Source of the DNA: Sporosarcina ureae DSM 2281
GTDB lineage: Bacteria > Bacillota > Bacilli > Bacillales_A > Planococcaceae
Length of the DNA stretch: 64,000 nucleotides
Reading direction: 5' to 3'
Assembly (NCBI RefSeq): GCF_000425545.1
Contig: NZ_AUDQ01000010.1
Span: 62,001-126,000, forward strand
Positions within the stretch are counted from its first letter, which is position 1. The number at the start of each line of letters is the position of its first letter. Positions 1-8,626 of this stretch are shown piece by piece. The position numbers were made by a program, and so were the translations under genes. The notes below the pieces were generated by a model. That model saw only the letters and a program-made list of their open reading frames with translations, did no database searches and was not told the DNA's origin.

Positions 1-263
1 CCAATCTCCTTACTGCGTCGCTTAATAAATAGATTGTTAGCATATAGCAAGAATACAGACACGATAACAATTAGAAATACTGAACCTGTTTTAATAGCTG
101 CAGCACCTTTCACTCCTCCTGTTGCATCGTCCAATGCTGGATCAAATTGCAGCGTTACAAATGAAAAGTACAAGCCTACGCTAAAAACTAAAGCAAAGAT
201 ATACACATAATAATGCTTGATATTTTTCTTGATATTGCGGAAAATCAGTTGATTAAGCGTCAT
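1..263 (-). CDS. bceB: BceB-like ABC permease, partial
   Basis: This is the N-terminal part of an FtsX-like permease, cut by the left edge of the window. About 87 residues are visible. They show a short cytoplasmic start ([16 protein letters not shown]), a first membrane segment around residues 19-35, a soluble stretch containing KGAAAIK, a second membrane segment, and then [10 protein letters not shown]. This closely follows the start of Bacillus BceB, the permease of bacitracin and antimicrobial-peptide detoxification modules, in which a large extracellular domain would follow. The ATG overlaps the end of the ATPase gene by 11 bp, so the two are translationally coupled. BceB proteins both remove antibiotic from lipid II cycle targets and signal to the BceS kinase. 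The substrate cannot be told from this fragment. Confidence 0.85.
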   Translation of the reverse strand, partial: MTLNQLIFRNIKKNIKHYYVYIFALVFSVGLYFSFVTLQFDPALDDATGGVKGAAAIKTGSVFLIVIVSVFLLYANNLFIKRRSKEI

Positions 264-1014
264 GTTGCACACCACCCAACACACCTTGCGTTTTGATGAT
301 GTCATTAAAAAATTTGTTACGCGTTTGGTCTCCTTTATTCAGTTGCGTGTAGATTTGTCCATCTTTGATGAACACTACACGTTCACTAAAACTTGCGGCG
401 AGAGGATCATGAGTAACCATGACGATAGAGGCATTTCTCTTCATATTGAGATCACTTAGTTTGTTCAACAAATCGGATGCTGCTTTTGAGTCAAGAGCGC
501 CTGTTGGTTCATCCGCAAAAATGATGCTTGGATCATGGATAAATGCTCGTGCCGCGGACGTTCTTTGCTTTTGACCACCTGAAATTTCATTTGGATATTT
601 AGTAGCAATTTCGGTAATACCCAATTCATCCGCCACTGCAAGGAATTTTTCATTGGCTAGTTTTCTTGATACTTTCTGCACCGATAGTGGAAGTAGTATG
701 TTTTCTTTTACTGTTAACGTATCGAGTAGGTTATAGTCCTGAAAGATGAAGCCTAAATGACGTTTTCGGAATTCCGCCATTTGCTTTTCTTTCATATCGT
801 TGAGGTTCTGCCCTTCTATGCTGATCGTTCCCTGGCTAACCCGATCAATGGATGAAAGAACGTTCAGTAGAGTAGTTTTCCCCGATCCCGATGCCCCCAT
901 GATGCTGACGAATTCACCTTTTTGTACTTCAAGGTCCAACGCGCGTAACACTTCCTGTTTATTGAATTTATTGCCATATGTTTTATAGATTTTCGTTGCT
1001 TGTAAAATTACCAT
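253..1014 (-). CDS. bceA: BceA-like ABC transporter ATPase
   Basis: This is the ATP-binding subunit of a BceAB-type antimicrobial-peptide resistance transporter, 253 residues, the same length as B. subtilis BceA. Visible motifs are Walker [10 protein letters not shown] (about 40-48), Q-loop FQDYNLLD, signature ISGGQKQR (about 144-151), Walker B SIIFADEP (about 163-170) and the H-loop VTHDP. The C-terminus ends in [12 protein letters not shown], as in BceA. I chose the ATG at 1014 rather than the upstream one at 1023 because AAGGAG lies 8 bases before it. The gene is followed by the permease with an 11-bp overlap and preceded by the bceRS pair behind a terminator, so it is probably transcribed from its own BceR-activated promoter. 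Bacitracin, nisin-like or other cell-wall peptides are the likely substrates by family. Confidence 0.92.
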   Translation of the reverse strand: MVILQATKIYKTYGNKFNKQEVLRALDLEVQKGEFVSIMGASGSGKTTLLNVLSSIDRVSQGTISIEGQNLNDMKEKQMAEFRKRHLGFIFQDYNLLDTLTVKENILLPLSVQKVSRKLANEKFLAVADELGITEIATKYPNEISGGQKQRTSAARAFIHDPSIIFADEPTGALDSKAASDLLNKLSDLNMKRNASIVMVTHDPLAASFSERVVFIKDGQIYTQLNKGDQTRNKFFNDIIKTQGVLGGVQHDA

Positions 1015-1087
1015 ATCCATCACTCCTTGTGTATTCTATCTTAATCAATGTACAAATTTTTCTCCTGTCTTTGATATGACAATTAGA

Positions 1088-1119
1088 AAAAGCATGTGAC
1101 GATACTGTCACATGCTTTT
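1088..1119 (-). terminator. Terminator between bceS and bceA
   Basis: A 13-bp inverted repeat (AAAGCATGTGAC and its complement) with a 6-base loop begins at the bceS stop codon. It is followed on the minus strand by TTTTTCTAATT. It separates the two-component genes from the transporter genes, as expected when bceAB has its own inducible promoter. Confidence 0.8.
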
Positions 1120-2122
1120 ACATACGCGCTATACGAACCATTTCGTTTTCTTTTGCAAAAATCAACGACAACCGCGTACCTTCCCCTACTGCTGACTCTA
1201 CTTCCATCGTAATTAGGAGGGATTCTGCTACTTGTTTTGCTAAATACAGCCCCATTCCTGTAGCCGCATGATTTTGATGGTTTGCTGTTCCAGTGAAACC
1301 CTTATCGAATATACGAGACAAGTCTCTTGGCGCGATACCCTGCCCAAAGTCTTCGATCGATAACGTGGTGATCCCACCCTTGCTAGTACACCGGATACGT
1401 ATGTCCGAATCCTCACTGTATTTCACCGCATTCGATAGCAATTGCCTTAGAATGAAGCCAAGCCATTTTGCATCGGTCAATACTTTTTCTGCTTCCAATG
1501 ATACATTAAAACCAATCCGCTTTTGCATACACCATTGCTTTAACGATTTTATCTCCTGAAATAACAACTTTTGTACATCGACCTTTTCAATATATAAATC
1601 ATTCTGGATAAATGGGATACGCTTTTGATGTAGTTGCTGGTCGAGTAACAAATGGATGCGAAGCCACTCGTACATCAACTGTGATCGAAGCACAGGATCT
1701 TCTGTTCGTTCGATCATTAATTGCAGCGTTGTCAGTGGTGTTTTCACTTCATGTATCCAATTCAACATGTCATCTTTCTCTTGCTCTAAACTGATTTGCA
1801 ATTCATCCAACTGTTTTTTAAACACTTGAATTTGTCCGGAAATTCTTTCGGAAGAAATGGCTTCGAAAGGACTGGTAGCTTCAGGTATTGCAGTAAGATC
1901 GAACGACGGTTCTAACTTTTCTAAGCTTTTATAAAATCTCGTTTCTATTCCATAACGCATGACTATAAATATAACAAAAGACAAACAAGATATGAATGTT
2001 ATATAGACAGTAGACAAAAATGGAATACTCGTGTCCAAGTAACCCATCGCTAGAACGAGCAGTTGCAAGAAGATGAAAAACAGTATCCAACTCACACGTT
2101 CTTTTAAAAATATTCGGATCAT
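1118..2122 (-). CDS. bceS: BceS-like intramembrane-sensing histidine kinase
   Basis: This sensor kinase has 334 residues, equal to B. subtilis BceS. Two membrane helices (about 10-28 and 36-56) are joined by a loop of only a few residues, the hallmark of intramembrane-sensing kinases that detect drug through the partner transporter rather than by an extracellular domain. The H-box reads WIHEVKTPLTTLQL with the phosphorylated His at about 124. The N-box is LLSNAVKYSED, the G1 box is EDFGQGI and the G2 box is ATGMGLYLAKQV. The gene overlaps the end of the response regulator by 4 bp (ATGA), so they are coupled. It should phosphorylate the BceR homologue upstream, which would turn on bceAB downstream. 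Assignment to the BceS branch is firm; the inducing antibiotic is unknown. Confidence 0.92.
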   Translation of the reverse strand: MIRIFLKERVSWILFFIFLQLLVLAMGYLDTSIPFLSTVYITFISCLSFVIFIVMRYGIETRFYKSLEKLEPSFDLTAIPEATSPFEAISSERISGQIQVFKKQLDELQISLEQEKDDMLNWIHEVKTPLTTLQLMIERTEDPVLRSQLMYEWLRIHLLLDQQLHQKRIPFIQNDLYIEKVDVQKLLFQEIKSLKQWCMQKRIGFNVSLEAEKVLTDAKWLGFILRQLLSNAVKYSEDSDIRIRCTSKGGITTLSIEDFGQGIAPRDLSRIFDKGFTGTANHQNHAATGMGLYLAKQVAESLLITMEVESAVGEGTRLSLIFAKENEMVRIARM

Positions 2123-2808
2123 AATTGCTTTTCCTTCGCCATATACCCTTGCCCCACTTTTGTTTCGATCACATCTACCAAACCGATCTCTGCGATCCGT
2201 TTACGTAAACGGTTGACATTGACCGTCAGCGTATTATCGCTGACAAATCGTTCATCATCCCAAAGGCTTGTGATGATTTCTTCTCTTGATACAATTTCAT
2301 TCTTTCTCTCTATTAATACTTTTAAGATGAAAATTTCGTTTTTCGTCAACTCAATAGTCCCGTTCTCATTGGTGAGCGTACCTTTGACAAAATCTACAGC
2401 GGCATCACACCACGTTTTCATTTCCAAAGTCTGATCGATACTATAGTTATACACACGGCGTAAAACCGCTTGAATCTTTGCGATCAATACGTCAAAGTGA
2501 AACGGCTTTTGAACGAAATCATCGGCTCCGAGTTGCATCGACATCACCATGTCAGTCGGATGATCCCGTGAAGACAGAAAAATAATTGGGACATTCGAAT
2601 GTGTTCGAATCATCCGACACCAATGAAATCCATCGAACTTTGGTAATTGAATATCGATGATTACAAGATCTGGTTTGATTTCCGTGAATTCTTGCAGTAC
2701 ATTTCCAAAATCTCCGATCCCCGCCACTAAGTAAGACCATTGCGTTAACCGTTCTTTTATTTCCTCAAATAATGTTTGATCATCTTCGATTAGCATAATT
2801 GTAAACAA
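2119..2808 (-). CDS. bceR: BceR-like OmpR-family response regulator
   Basis: This is a two-domain regulator of about 229 residues. The receiver domain has the acidic pocket IEDD (about 7-10), phospho-acceptor Asp52 in VIIDIQLPKFDGFHWCR, and the conserved Lys in FVQKPFHFD. The C-terminal winged helix ends in NRLRKRIAEIG...GQGYMAKE. The receiver segment is nearly identical in pattern to B. subtilis BceR. I chose the TTG at 2808 (MFTIMLIEDD), preceded by GGTGAG, because it matches the family N-terminus; an upstream GTG at 2820 is the alternative. It lies first in the leftward bceRS-bceAB cluster and should activate the bceAB promoter after phosphorylation by BceS. Confidence 0.9.
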   Translation of the reverse strand: MFTIMLIEDDQTLFEEIKERLTQWSYLVAGIGDFGNVLQEFTEIKPDLVIIDIQLPKFDGFHWCRMIRTHSNVPIIFLSSRDHPTDMVMSMQLGADDFVQKPFHFDVLIAKIQAVLRRVYNYSIDQTLEMKTWCDAAVDFVKGTLTNENGTIELTKNEIFILKVLIERKNEIVSREEIITSLWDDERFVSDNTLTVNVNRLRKRIAEIGLVDVIETKVGQGYMAKEKQL

Positions 2809-2870
2809 TGAACTCACCACACTTTTCTTCGTTGCTATTAGTTTATCCTATAAACAGTCAGAATCAAAAC

Positions 2871-2904
2871 AGCGCGCAAGTGAAAGCAGATTCACTTGCG
2901 CGCT
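2871..2904. terminator. 14-bp perfect hairpin between yqhG and bceR
   Basis: AGCGCGCAAGTGAA and its exact complement are separated by a 6-base loop. A T-rich stretch follows on either side (GTTTTGATTC on the minus strand). It lies just after the yqhG stop and before bceR, so it should end yqhHG transcription. Confidence 0.75.
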
Positions 2905-2914
2905 ATTTTGATTT

Positions 2915-3694
2915 CTATTTCAAATAAAATAAGCCACCATTTACAACATCCACTGAAATCCGTGGCTTAAAACGTTCTTCCATTGCCTGCTTCTCCATCT
3001 CATAACACTCAGGTTTAGGTTCTTGTCCTTCATAGAAATAATCTAGTACCGCCTGGTCTTTCCTCCATCTCTTTTCTGCTTCCTCCACCCACGTTAGATC
3101 TTCACCTTCAATTACTTGTGTGATCACAGCATCTAATCGATCAAGCGCACGGACAGGTGTGATGATATAAGGTAAATGAAATACCTGTTCAGACGATTGG
3201 TCGGATAAATCCAGCATACTAATAGTTTCCTGGAACTCTTTTACAACAGCCCCCGTCATCAAATTGATACCTACTGAATACAACATCTCTTTTGTTTGAT
3301 GACTGGTAAATGACACTTTGTAATTAACACCGACCCAAGGAGTCAAGATCAGCTGCTCGCTCGTATCCTCTATATGCTCATACATTTTCACAAACTGTCC
3401 CATTTCTTTCGTTACTTGAAATAATTGATGCAGTCGCGGTGACCCAAGGTGGATTATTTCCCCTTTCATCCCATTATGCAACTGTTGCATATCTGTAATT
3501 AGCGTTAGCTGTGCCGGATTCGGTGTCTCATTAACGCTTTCTATATACCTCCAATAAAAAGGGCGGTTCATGATTCTTTTATCCATATCAATTGTTAGTT
3601 GCACGGTTAGATAATGTTCATTCCCATGAAGTATTTCACAGTCATTCTCTTTGAAGAATCTGTGAAGGTACGTATGGATCTCTGTCGAATGCAT
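2915..3694 (-). CDS. yqhG: YqhG family protein
   Basis: This 259-residue soluble protein matches the Bacillus YqhG family in length and in pattern: N-terminal HSTEIHTYLHRFF, FYWRYIE in the first third, LTPWVGVNYKVSF in the middle, and a C-terminal KPRISVDVVNGGLFYLK. It shows no signal peptide, membrane segment or catalytic motif that I can name. The start is supported by AAGGAGGAG 8 bases upstream. It follows the helicase gene yqhH by 13 bp, the same order as in Bacillus, so the two are co-transcribed and probably work together. The biochemical role of YqhG is not established to my knowledge. Confidence 0.85.
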   Translation of the reverse strand: MHSTEIHTYLHRFFKENDCEILHGNEHYLTVQLTIDMDKRIMNRPFYWRYIESVNETPNPAQLTLITDMQQLHNGMKGEIIHLGSPRLHQLFQVTKEMGQFVKMYEHIEDTSEQLILTPWVGVNYKVSFTSHQTKEMLYSVGINLMTGAVVKEFQETISMLDLSDQSSEQVFHLPYIITPVRALDRLDAVITQVIEGEDLTWVEEAEKRWRKDQAVLDYFYEGQEPKPECYEMEKQAMEERFKPRISVDVVNGGLFYLK

Positions 3695-3707
3695 AAATTC
3701 TCCTCCT

Positions 3708-5240
3708 TCACACAGACCGTTCTTTCATTTCCAAAATATCATCTAGTTCGCCTACTACTTGTTCAAATGTCTCAATCTTTCCTTGCAGCACTTTCATCAC
3801 ATGATCATCAATCGTTTCTTTCACAGCAAGATTATAAATCTGTACGTCATGTTCTTGTCCCAACCGATGAACACGTCCAATTCGTTGTTCCAATTTCATA
3901 GGATTCCAAGGGAGGTCGTAATTGATGACGTGATGGCAAAATTGCAAGTTAATTCCCTCTGCTCCAGATTCTGTTGCGATCAGCACTTGTGCTTGTTGCT
4001 TGAATAAATGCTTAATCCATTCACGGCTACTTTTGCTTAGCTTTCCATTGAAAATGACATTCGATATGCCATTTGCATACAGATAATCACTTAAATACAA
4101 CTGTGTCATCCGATACTCAGTAAAAATAATTACTTTTTCATTCGCTTGTATGATCAGTTCCGTGGCCTTTTTTGCTTTTGAATGAATTGATAATTTCTCC
4201 AATTGTCCAATGACTTCTTCCACATGTGTAATTTCTTCAACTTGCTTACATTCCGGCAATAAATTCCTCAATGTACCGATTGTCGCCTCGGGGCTGCTAC
4301 ACATTTCCCTTTGTAAAGTCATCGTGGAAAATGCACCCGAAAATACCGAAGATATATGTTTCAGATTGGATATAGCTGTGTATACTTGTCTTTCATGGTC
4401 CGTGAATGTGATAGGAATTGTATGAACTTTCCTTGTGGACCATTCCACACCCGTGTCCTGTCGCCTGTTTCGTACCATAACTTGGCTGACTAGTTCTTTT
4501 AAATAACTATCTCGTTCTTCATCACGATTTTTTGCAGAGAACACGGAAGAAAACTCATCATAGTTTCCTAAATGACCTTGTTTAAGTAAAGTCACCAGAT
4601 AAAACAATTCAAACGTATCATTTTGAATCGGCGTGGCTGTAAGTAATAAACAGAATTTCTTCTTCAAACTTTGTACAAATTCATAACTAATTGTCTGATG
4701 ATTTTTCAACTTATGCGCTTCATCTACAATAATCAAATCATAGTCTTGCGCATAGATTTTCTCTTTATGCGGACTGCGTTTGGCTGTGTCCATACTCATG
4801 ACTACTACATCGACATAGTCAAGCTCATAATTCTTTTTGTACAGCAGCGCAGGGATATGGAATTTTGTATACAACTCTTCCACCCATTGATTAACGAGAG
4901 AAGCTGGTACTAAAATTAGCACTTTTTTTACAAGCCCTCGCAGCAAGTATTCTTTAATGATCAGACCTGCTTCAATGGTCTTACCGAGCCCTACTTCATC
5001 CGCTAAAATCGCTTTACCATTCATCTGTTCAATCACTCGTTCAGCCGCTTCTATCTGATGGGGTAACGGTTTTATGTTTGGTAAGTAAGCAAGTGACTGC
5101 AATCCAGTGAAATTCGTTATTAAATTATTTTCTGCTATGGTATAGCTCAAGTTATACAGCACCGAATTATTCCATGGTTCATGGTTTTCAAGTCGTTGAA
5201 TAAACCCTTCTTTCCAAGAAGACGATCTTTCAATTAGCAT
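3708..5240 (-). CDS. yqhH: SNF2-family DEAD/DEAH helicase YqhH
   Basis: This is a Snf2/Rad54-type ATPase of about 510 residues. In order it shows the Q-like motif LPHQIEAAERV, motif I LADEVGLGKTIEAG (about 80), motif Ia LVPASLVNQW, motif II DEAH (about 170), motif III LLTATPIQND, motif IV-like VIIFTEYRMTQ, motif V IATESGAEGINLQF and motif VI EQRIGRVHRLGQ. All catalytic motifs are intact, so it should be an active nucleic-acid-dependent ATPase that remodels protein-nucleic acid complexes, with no obvious nuclease domain. The ATG at 5240 is chosen over a GTG at 5249 because GAGGTGATT lies in front of it. It heads a two-gene operon with yqhG. In B. subtilis the pair lies beside the glycine cleavage genes, which are absent here. 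Confidence 0.9.
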   Translation of the reverse strand: MLIERSSSWKEGFIQRLENHEPWNNSVLYNLSYTIAENNLITNFTGLQSLAYLPNIKPLPHQIEAAERVIEQMNGKAILADEVGLGKTIEAGLIIKEYLLRGLVKKVLILVPASLVNQWVEELYTKFHIPALLYKKNYELDYVDVVVMSMDTAKRSPHKEKIYAQDYDLIIVDEAHKLKNHQTISYEFVQSLKKKFCLLLTATPIQNDTFELFYLVTLLKQGHLGNYDEFSSVFSAKNRDEERDSYLKELVSQVMVRNRRQDTGVEWSTRKVHTIPITFTDHERQVYTAISNLKHISSVFSGAFSTMTLQREMCSSPEATIGTLRNLLPECKQVEEITHVEEVIGQLEKLSIHSKAKKATELIIQANEKVIIFTEYRMTQLYLSDYLYANGISNVIFNGKLSKSSREWIKHLFKQQAQVLIATESGAEGINLQFCHHVINYDLPWNPMKLEQRIGRVHRLGQEHDVQIYNLAVKETIDDHVMKVLQGKIETFEQVVGELDDILEMKERSV

Positions 5241-5308
5241 TCCAATCACCTCAACTAGCTTGTATGTTTTGATTAGAATACCCAGAAAACATCATATTAT
5301 GATAAACA

Positions 5309-5341
5309 AAAAAGACCCTTCGCATACTGAAGGGTTTTAGG
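5309..5341 (-). terminator. Terminator after the VWA gene
   Basis: The stem ACCCTTC with a 7-base loop and GAAGGGT is followed on the minus strand by CTTTTTTGTTT. It ends the moxR-VWA operon. Confidence 0.8.
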
Positions 5342-5352
5342 ACTTGCATCTA

Positions 5353-6795
5353 TTAAATCTCAAAAGCGATAAAGCTTCCTTCGTCATCAAAATTGGTTAC
5401 ATGAAGTACTCGGTCTGAAAATGATTCTGCGACGGCCGTATCTTTCCCTATTGCTAGGGTGAGTACATTAAACTCTTTTTGTTTTTTCTTCTCATTGAAT
5501 TCTGTTAGGAAACTTTCGCTCATTTCATCTTCTCCATCACTAACAAAAATGACATCTGCATGTTTGAAAGTACTGTCTTCTATTACTTCAAGGGCTCCTT
5601 GCAGTGACAGTGTAAAGTCTGTTCCCCCACCCAAGTATGTTCTAGCAAGTCGTGCAAGTTCATTTGAAGTGATCTTGCCTTTAAGAAATACCTCTTTTTG
5701 AATGGTCGTGGAAAATAATATCACGCATAGATCGCGGCGTTGTTTCTTGGCGATTGATAGAAGCGCCAGGATGAATCCTTTTGACTGATTATCAAGCAAT
5801 TTCATACTTCCCGATTGGTCAAGACAAAAAATAATTGGACCTTTGCCAAGATTCTCTCGCTTCTTCTGTTCAAACTGCATCGTGTTTCCTTCCGCAAAGC
5901 GGCGCAAGAAATCTTTTTTCGTCGAGTCATTTGCATAGAGTCCTAATTCCATCGGCAAGAGACGTTCCATTTCATTCCCAACAGTTACGCCACGCCTCTC
6001 GATCGCCTCCACATAGTTCGTCTTCTGTTTTTCACGTGCTACTTCTTGAAAACGACCTGCCCACTCTGCAATTTCTTGCATTTTAGGATCCATCGCTACT
6101 TGATCCGCCACTGCAAGTTGTTCACGCAACGGCACTTTCTTTAACTCTGCATCTCCTTTACCTGCACTGCTCCCACCCATCAGCGAAATCAGGCTGTCTT
6201 TTACTTTGATCGACTCTTCTACCGCTTCATCGATCGCTTGCAAAAATCGTTCGCCATTCGTTTCAAGTGTGAATTCGAGTCGATCATTTAACTTATCCGT
6301 AGCATCAGCTAATTCTTGGATAGGTCCATCTTCTATTTCGTTCTGTTGTTCATCCACATAGTCAATCGGCACGTCATCTTGTAGCGCTTCTACAGCTTCC
6401 ATTTTCTTCAGTAAGTCTTCATCCATAGCTTTTGATTCCGCTAGCCATAGATTAATCATCTCAACCAATTTCACGGTACAGACAGTCGCGGCCAGATCGT
6501 CCAATCGAGTAAAGTTTCTATATTCTTCAAAACGTTCATCTTTCATTAGCTTTTCTATAATGGTCTTGTTCGGTTTCAGTGCTGGATCCATTCCCTCTAG
6601 TAAAATCCGTGGTTTCATTTTATACAGTGATGCCCAAACATCACCAAGCAATGCTTCTGTAGTAGGTAATTGTCCTTCTTCCCTGACCTTTTGCAAACCA
6701 TCTGACATCTCGAACAGTTCTTTAAAACGTCTTTTATCAAATGCATCGGTATTCAGTACGGAGCGATAATCTCTAATTATTTTACTTCTTTTCAT
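5353..6795 (-). CDS. VWA-domain protein, ViaA-like partner of the MoxR ATPase
   Basis: This 480-residue cytosolic protein has an all-helical N-terminal half and a C-terminal von Willebrand A domain. The metal-ion-dependent adhesion site is complete: DQSGS at about 326-330, the conserved Thr in LGGGTDF, and the Asp in FVSDGEDE. No signal peptide or membrane segment is visible. The gene follows the MoxR-type ATPase with a 15-bp gap, and AAAGGAG precedes the ATG. In known pairs such as RavA-ViaA the ATPase works on or with the VWA protein as a chaperone or assembly factor for metalloprotein complexes. The client here is unknown, since no target operon is adjacent. An acidic linker (about 145-160) separates the halves. 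Confidence 0.82.
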   Translation of the reverse strand: MKRSKIIRDYRSVLNTDAFDKRRFKELFEMSDGLQKVREEGQLPTTEALLGDVWASLYKMKPRILLEGMDPALKPNKTIIEKLMKDERFEEYRNFTRLDDLAATVCTVKLVEMINLWLAESKAMDEDLLKKMEAVEALQDDVPIDYVDEQQNEIEDGPIQELADATDKLNDRLEFTLETNGERFLQAIDEAVEESIKVKDSLISLMGGSSAGKGDAELKKVPLREQLAVADQVAMDPKMQEIAEWAGRFQEVAREKQKTNYVEAIERRGVTVGNEMERLLPMELGLYANDSTKKDFLRRFAEGNTMQFEQKKRENLGKGPIIFCLDQSGSMKLLDNQSKGFILALLSIAKKQRRDLCVILFSTTIQKEVFLKGKITSNELARLARTYLGGGTDFTLSLQGALEVIEDSTFKHADVIFVSDGEDEMSESFLTEFNEKKKQKEFNVLTLAIGKDTAVAESFSDRVLHVTNFDDEGSFIAFEI

Positions 6796-6810
6796 AGAAT
6801 ATCACTCCTT

Positions 6811-7995
6811 TTACATTCTAAAGAAGACTCCATATTGCTCACCATTTTCATCATTCTTACCATTCGTTTCACCATAATAAGCAGCATCCATACGACTACT
6901 TTCCACTTCGTTTTTTAAGGAAGTAATTTGTTTTTGTAAATGATCAACTTCAGTCGCACGGCTTGCATTTTGCTCTTTCAACTCATTTAATTCCGTTGAT
7001 AAAGCAGAAATTTTCTGGATTGCTTCCATACCCACTTCAGTTGAATGATCACGTACTGCGGAATCATAGATTTCATTCGCTTCATTTTCAATGGCTGAAA
7101 GCCTTTGTGCTAATCCATCTTGTGAATGTCTACGAACGATAGTGCAAACAGTCTCTTTCTGATCCAAAGTCTCCCAGAGTGCGTTCTCAAGAATCACCAG
7201 ATCATCTGTCTGTACGGATTCTCTTTGATGGATCAAAGCTCTCGCTTGCAAGATACTCAAAGACTGTTTGAATCGACGATCAGACGGCTGAATTCCTTCG
7301 TCTTGAAGTTCTCTTCGAATCGTAGACAATGTCTCATATACTTCATCTGGAATATGCACCTCATTAGTCCTATTTTGAAGTTGCACTAGGTCGTCCAAAT
7401 GCATCGTCGGAATTTCGACATGTTCGCCTTCATCTTTCATCATCGATACAAAATTAGATTCATCTTCAATGAAATTGATTTCGAAACGTAATAGGAAACG
7501 GTCAAATAACGCTTCAAGTCCTTCGCCATCCTCTGGATATTCGTTGGAAGCGCCAATGACTGACATTAATGGTGCTTCAATCGGTTGTCCATCATTATAA
7601 AATAGTCTTTCGTTAATTAAAGTCAACAGACTGTTTAATATTGCAGAGTTTGCTTTAAAAATTTCATCCAAAAACACCAAATGTGCTTCCGGCATTTTAG
7701 TAGCAGTATTGCGCTTATATACACCTTCTTCTAAGTCTTTTAGCGACAGCGGTCCGAATACCTCTTCCGGGGTACTAAATCTGGTCAGTAACCATTGAAA
7801 ATAAGACGTTCCATTCACAATCTTTGCTAACTCTACTGATAATGCTGATTTCGCTGTCCCTGCTGGCCCGATCATTAACATATGCTGTTTGGAAAGGAGA
7901 GCTACTAAAATTCCCTCTACTTCGTTTTCACGTTCAAAAAACTTTGCGTTTAGTGCTTTTTTTATTTCATGTAACTTTTTTATGTTCATATCCAT
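6811..7995 (-). CDS. MoxR/RavA-like AAA+ ATPase
   Basis: This AAA+ ATPase of 394 residues has Walker A GPAGTAKSAL (about 43-52), Walker B HLVFLDE (about 105-111), sensor 1 VIGASNE, and an arginine finger in FDRFLLRFE. The C-terminal third includes a predicted coiled coil (about 325-375, heptad-rich and charged), which may drive oligomer or partner contacts. The start at 7995 is supported by GAGGAG 8 bases upstream. With the following VWA gene it forms a two-gene unit resembling RavA-ViaA or other MoxR-VWA pairs, which remodel or insert cofactors into partner proteins. I infer a chaperone-like role. The substrate is not evident from the neighbours. Confidence 0.85.
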   Translation of the reverse strand: MDMNIKKLHEIKKALNAKFFERENEVEGILVALLSKQHMLMIGPAGTAKSALSVELAKIVNGTSYFQWLLTRFSTPEEVFGPLSLKDLEEGVYKRNTATKMPEAHLVFLDEIFKANSAILNSLLTLINERLFYNDGQPIEAPLMSVIGASNEYPEDGEGLEALFDRFLLRFEINFIEDESNFVSMMKDEGEHVEIPTMHLDDLVQLQNRTNEVHIPDEVYETLSTIRRELQDEGIQPSDRRFKQSLSILQARALIHQRESVQTDDLVILENALWETLDQKETVCTIVRRHSQDGLAQRLSAIENEANEIYDSAVRDHSTEVGMEAIQKISALSTELNELKEQNASRATEVDHLQKQITSLKNEVESSRMDAAYYGETNGKNDENGEQYGVFFRM

Positions 7996-8410
7996 ATAGA
8001 CATCTCCTCAAATCATAATAACGAATCATTGTTCTCTTTATGTAACAGTGTGACTGTAATATGAGGATTTTAACCGCCTACACCGTAATTCTTTCATTGA
8101 TCATGCAATAATTCATTTTATATTCTTGTCTAACTTTTCACATATAGTTAGAGTTCTGTTATTAGTAATTATTTACAGTAACCTGTTTACTTCTCTTACC
8201 CCTTTTACCCCTTATTCACTCATCTCATTAGTACTTTTATCAATATGTTTTCATAATACTATGCAAAGATTAAATACCAGCTAACGTACTTCGAGACAAC
8301 CGCTAATCATGGAAAAAAGGCAATGATTCCGGTATCTCGATTAGTTAAATACAGTCATAATAAAAAGGCTCCCCATGATGGGTAGCCTTTTCTTTGTAGG
8401 GAACTTAATA
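7996..8410. other. Intergenic stretch without a recognised gene
   Basis: About 415 bases of AT-rich sequence lie upstream of the MoxR gene. The only clear element is the hairpin at 8362-8391. The leftward promoter of the MoxR-VWA operon should be in this stretch, but I could not assign -35 and -10 boxes with confidence. Confidence 0.4.
8362..8393. terminator. Hairpin terminator beside the DUF6440 pseudogene
   Basis: AAAAGGCT pairs with AGCCTTTT around an inner CCC/GGG stem and a short loop. U-rich ends occur on both strands. It is placed where a terminator of the minus-strand pseudogene at 8411-8606 would be expected. Confidence 0.65.
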
Positions 8411-8606
8411 CTATAGCGGGTCTACTACTACATCCCCGTTCTGATCTAGTAAAGCAGTAATCCCAGTTCCTGAACAACCCCCGAGTGGAGATAGTTTACG
8501 CCCGTATTCCAATCAACTAAAACCGTTATTCTTGCAAGCGACGGGATGTCATCTGTTGATTTCACATAGAATCGGGTCTCTGTTTCTTCTTTTTATCTCC
8601 AAACAT
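8411..8606 (-). pseudogene. DUF6440-family protein, frameshifted
   Basis: The minus strand encodes pieces of a small DUF6440-type protein in three frames. It begins MFGDKKKKQRP. After a frameshift near AGACCCGA it continues RFYVKSTDD...ITVLVDWNTGVNYL, and after a second shift in the GGGGG run near HSG it ends GTGITALLDQNGDVVVDPL. The pieces are in the right order and add up to the usual length of about 65 residues, so this is a decayed gene and not chance. The conserved core NTGVNYL...G...GITxLLD is recognisable. An AG-rich site precedes the ATG at 8606. Sequencing error in the G-run could account for one shift but not both. Confidence 0.7.
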
Positions 8607-8626
8607 ATAAAACACCCTCTCTTTAG

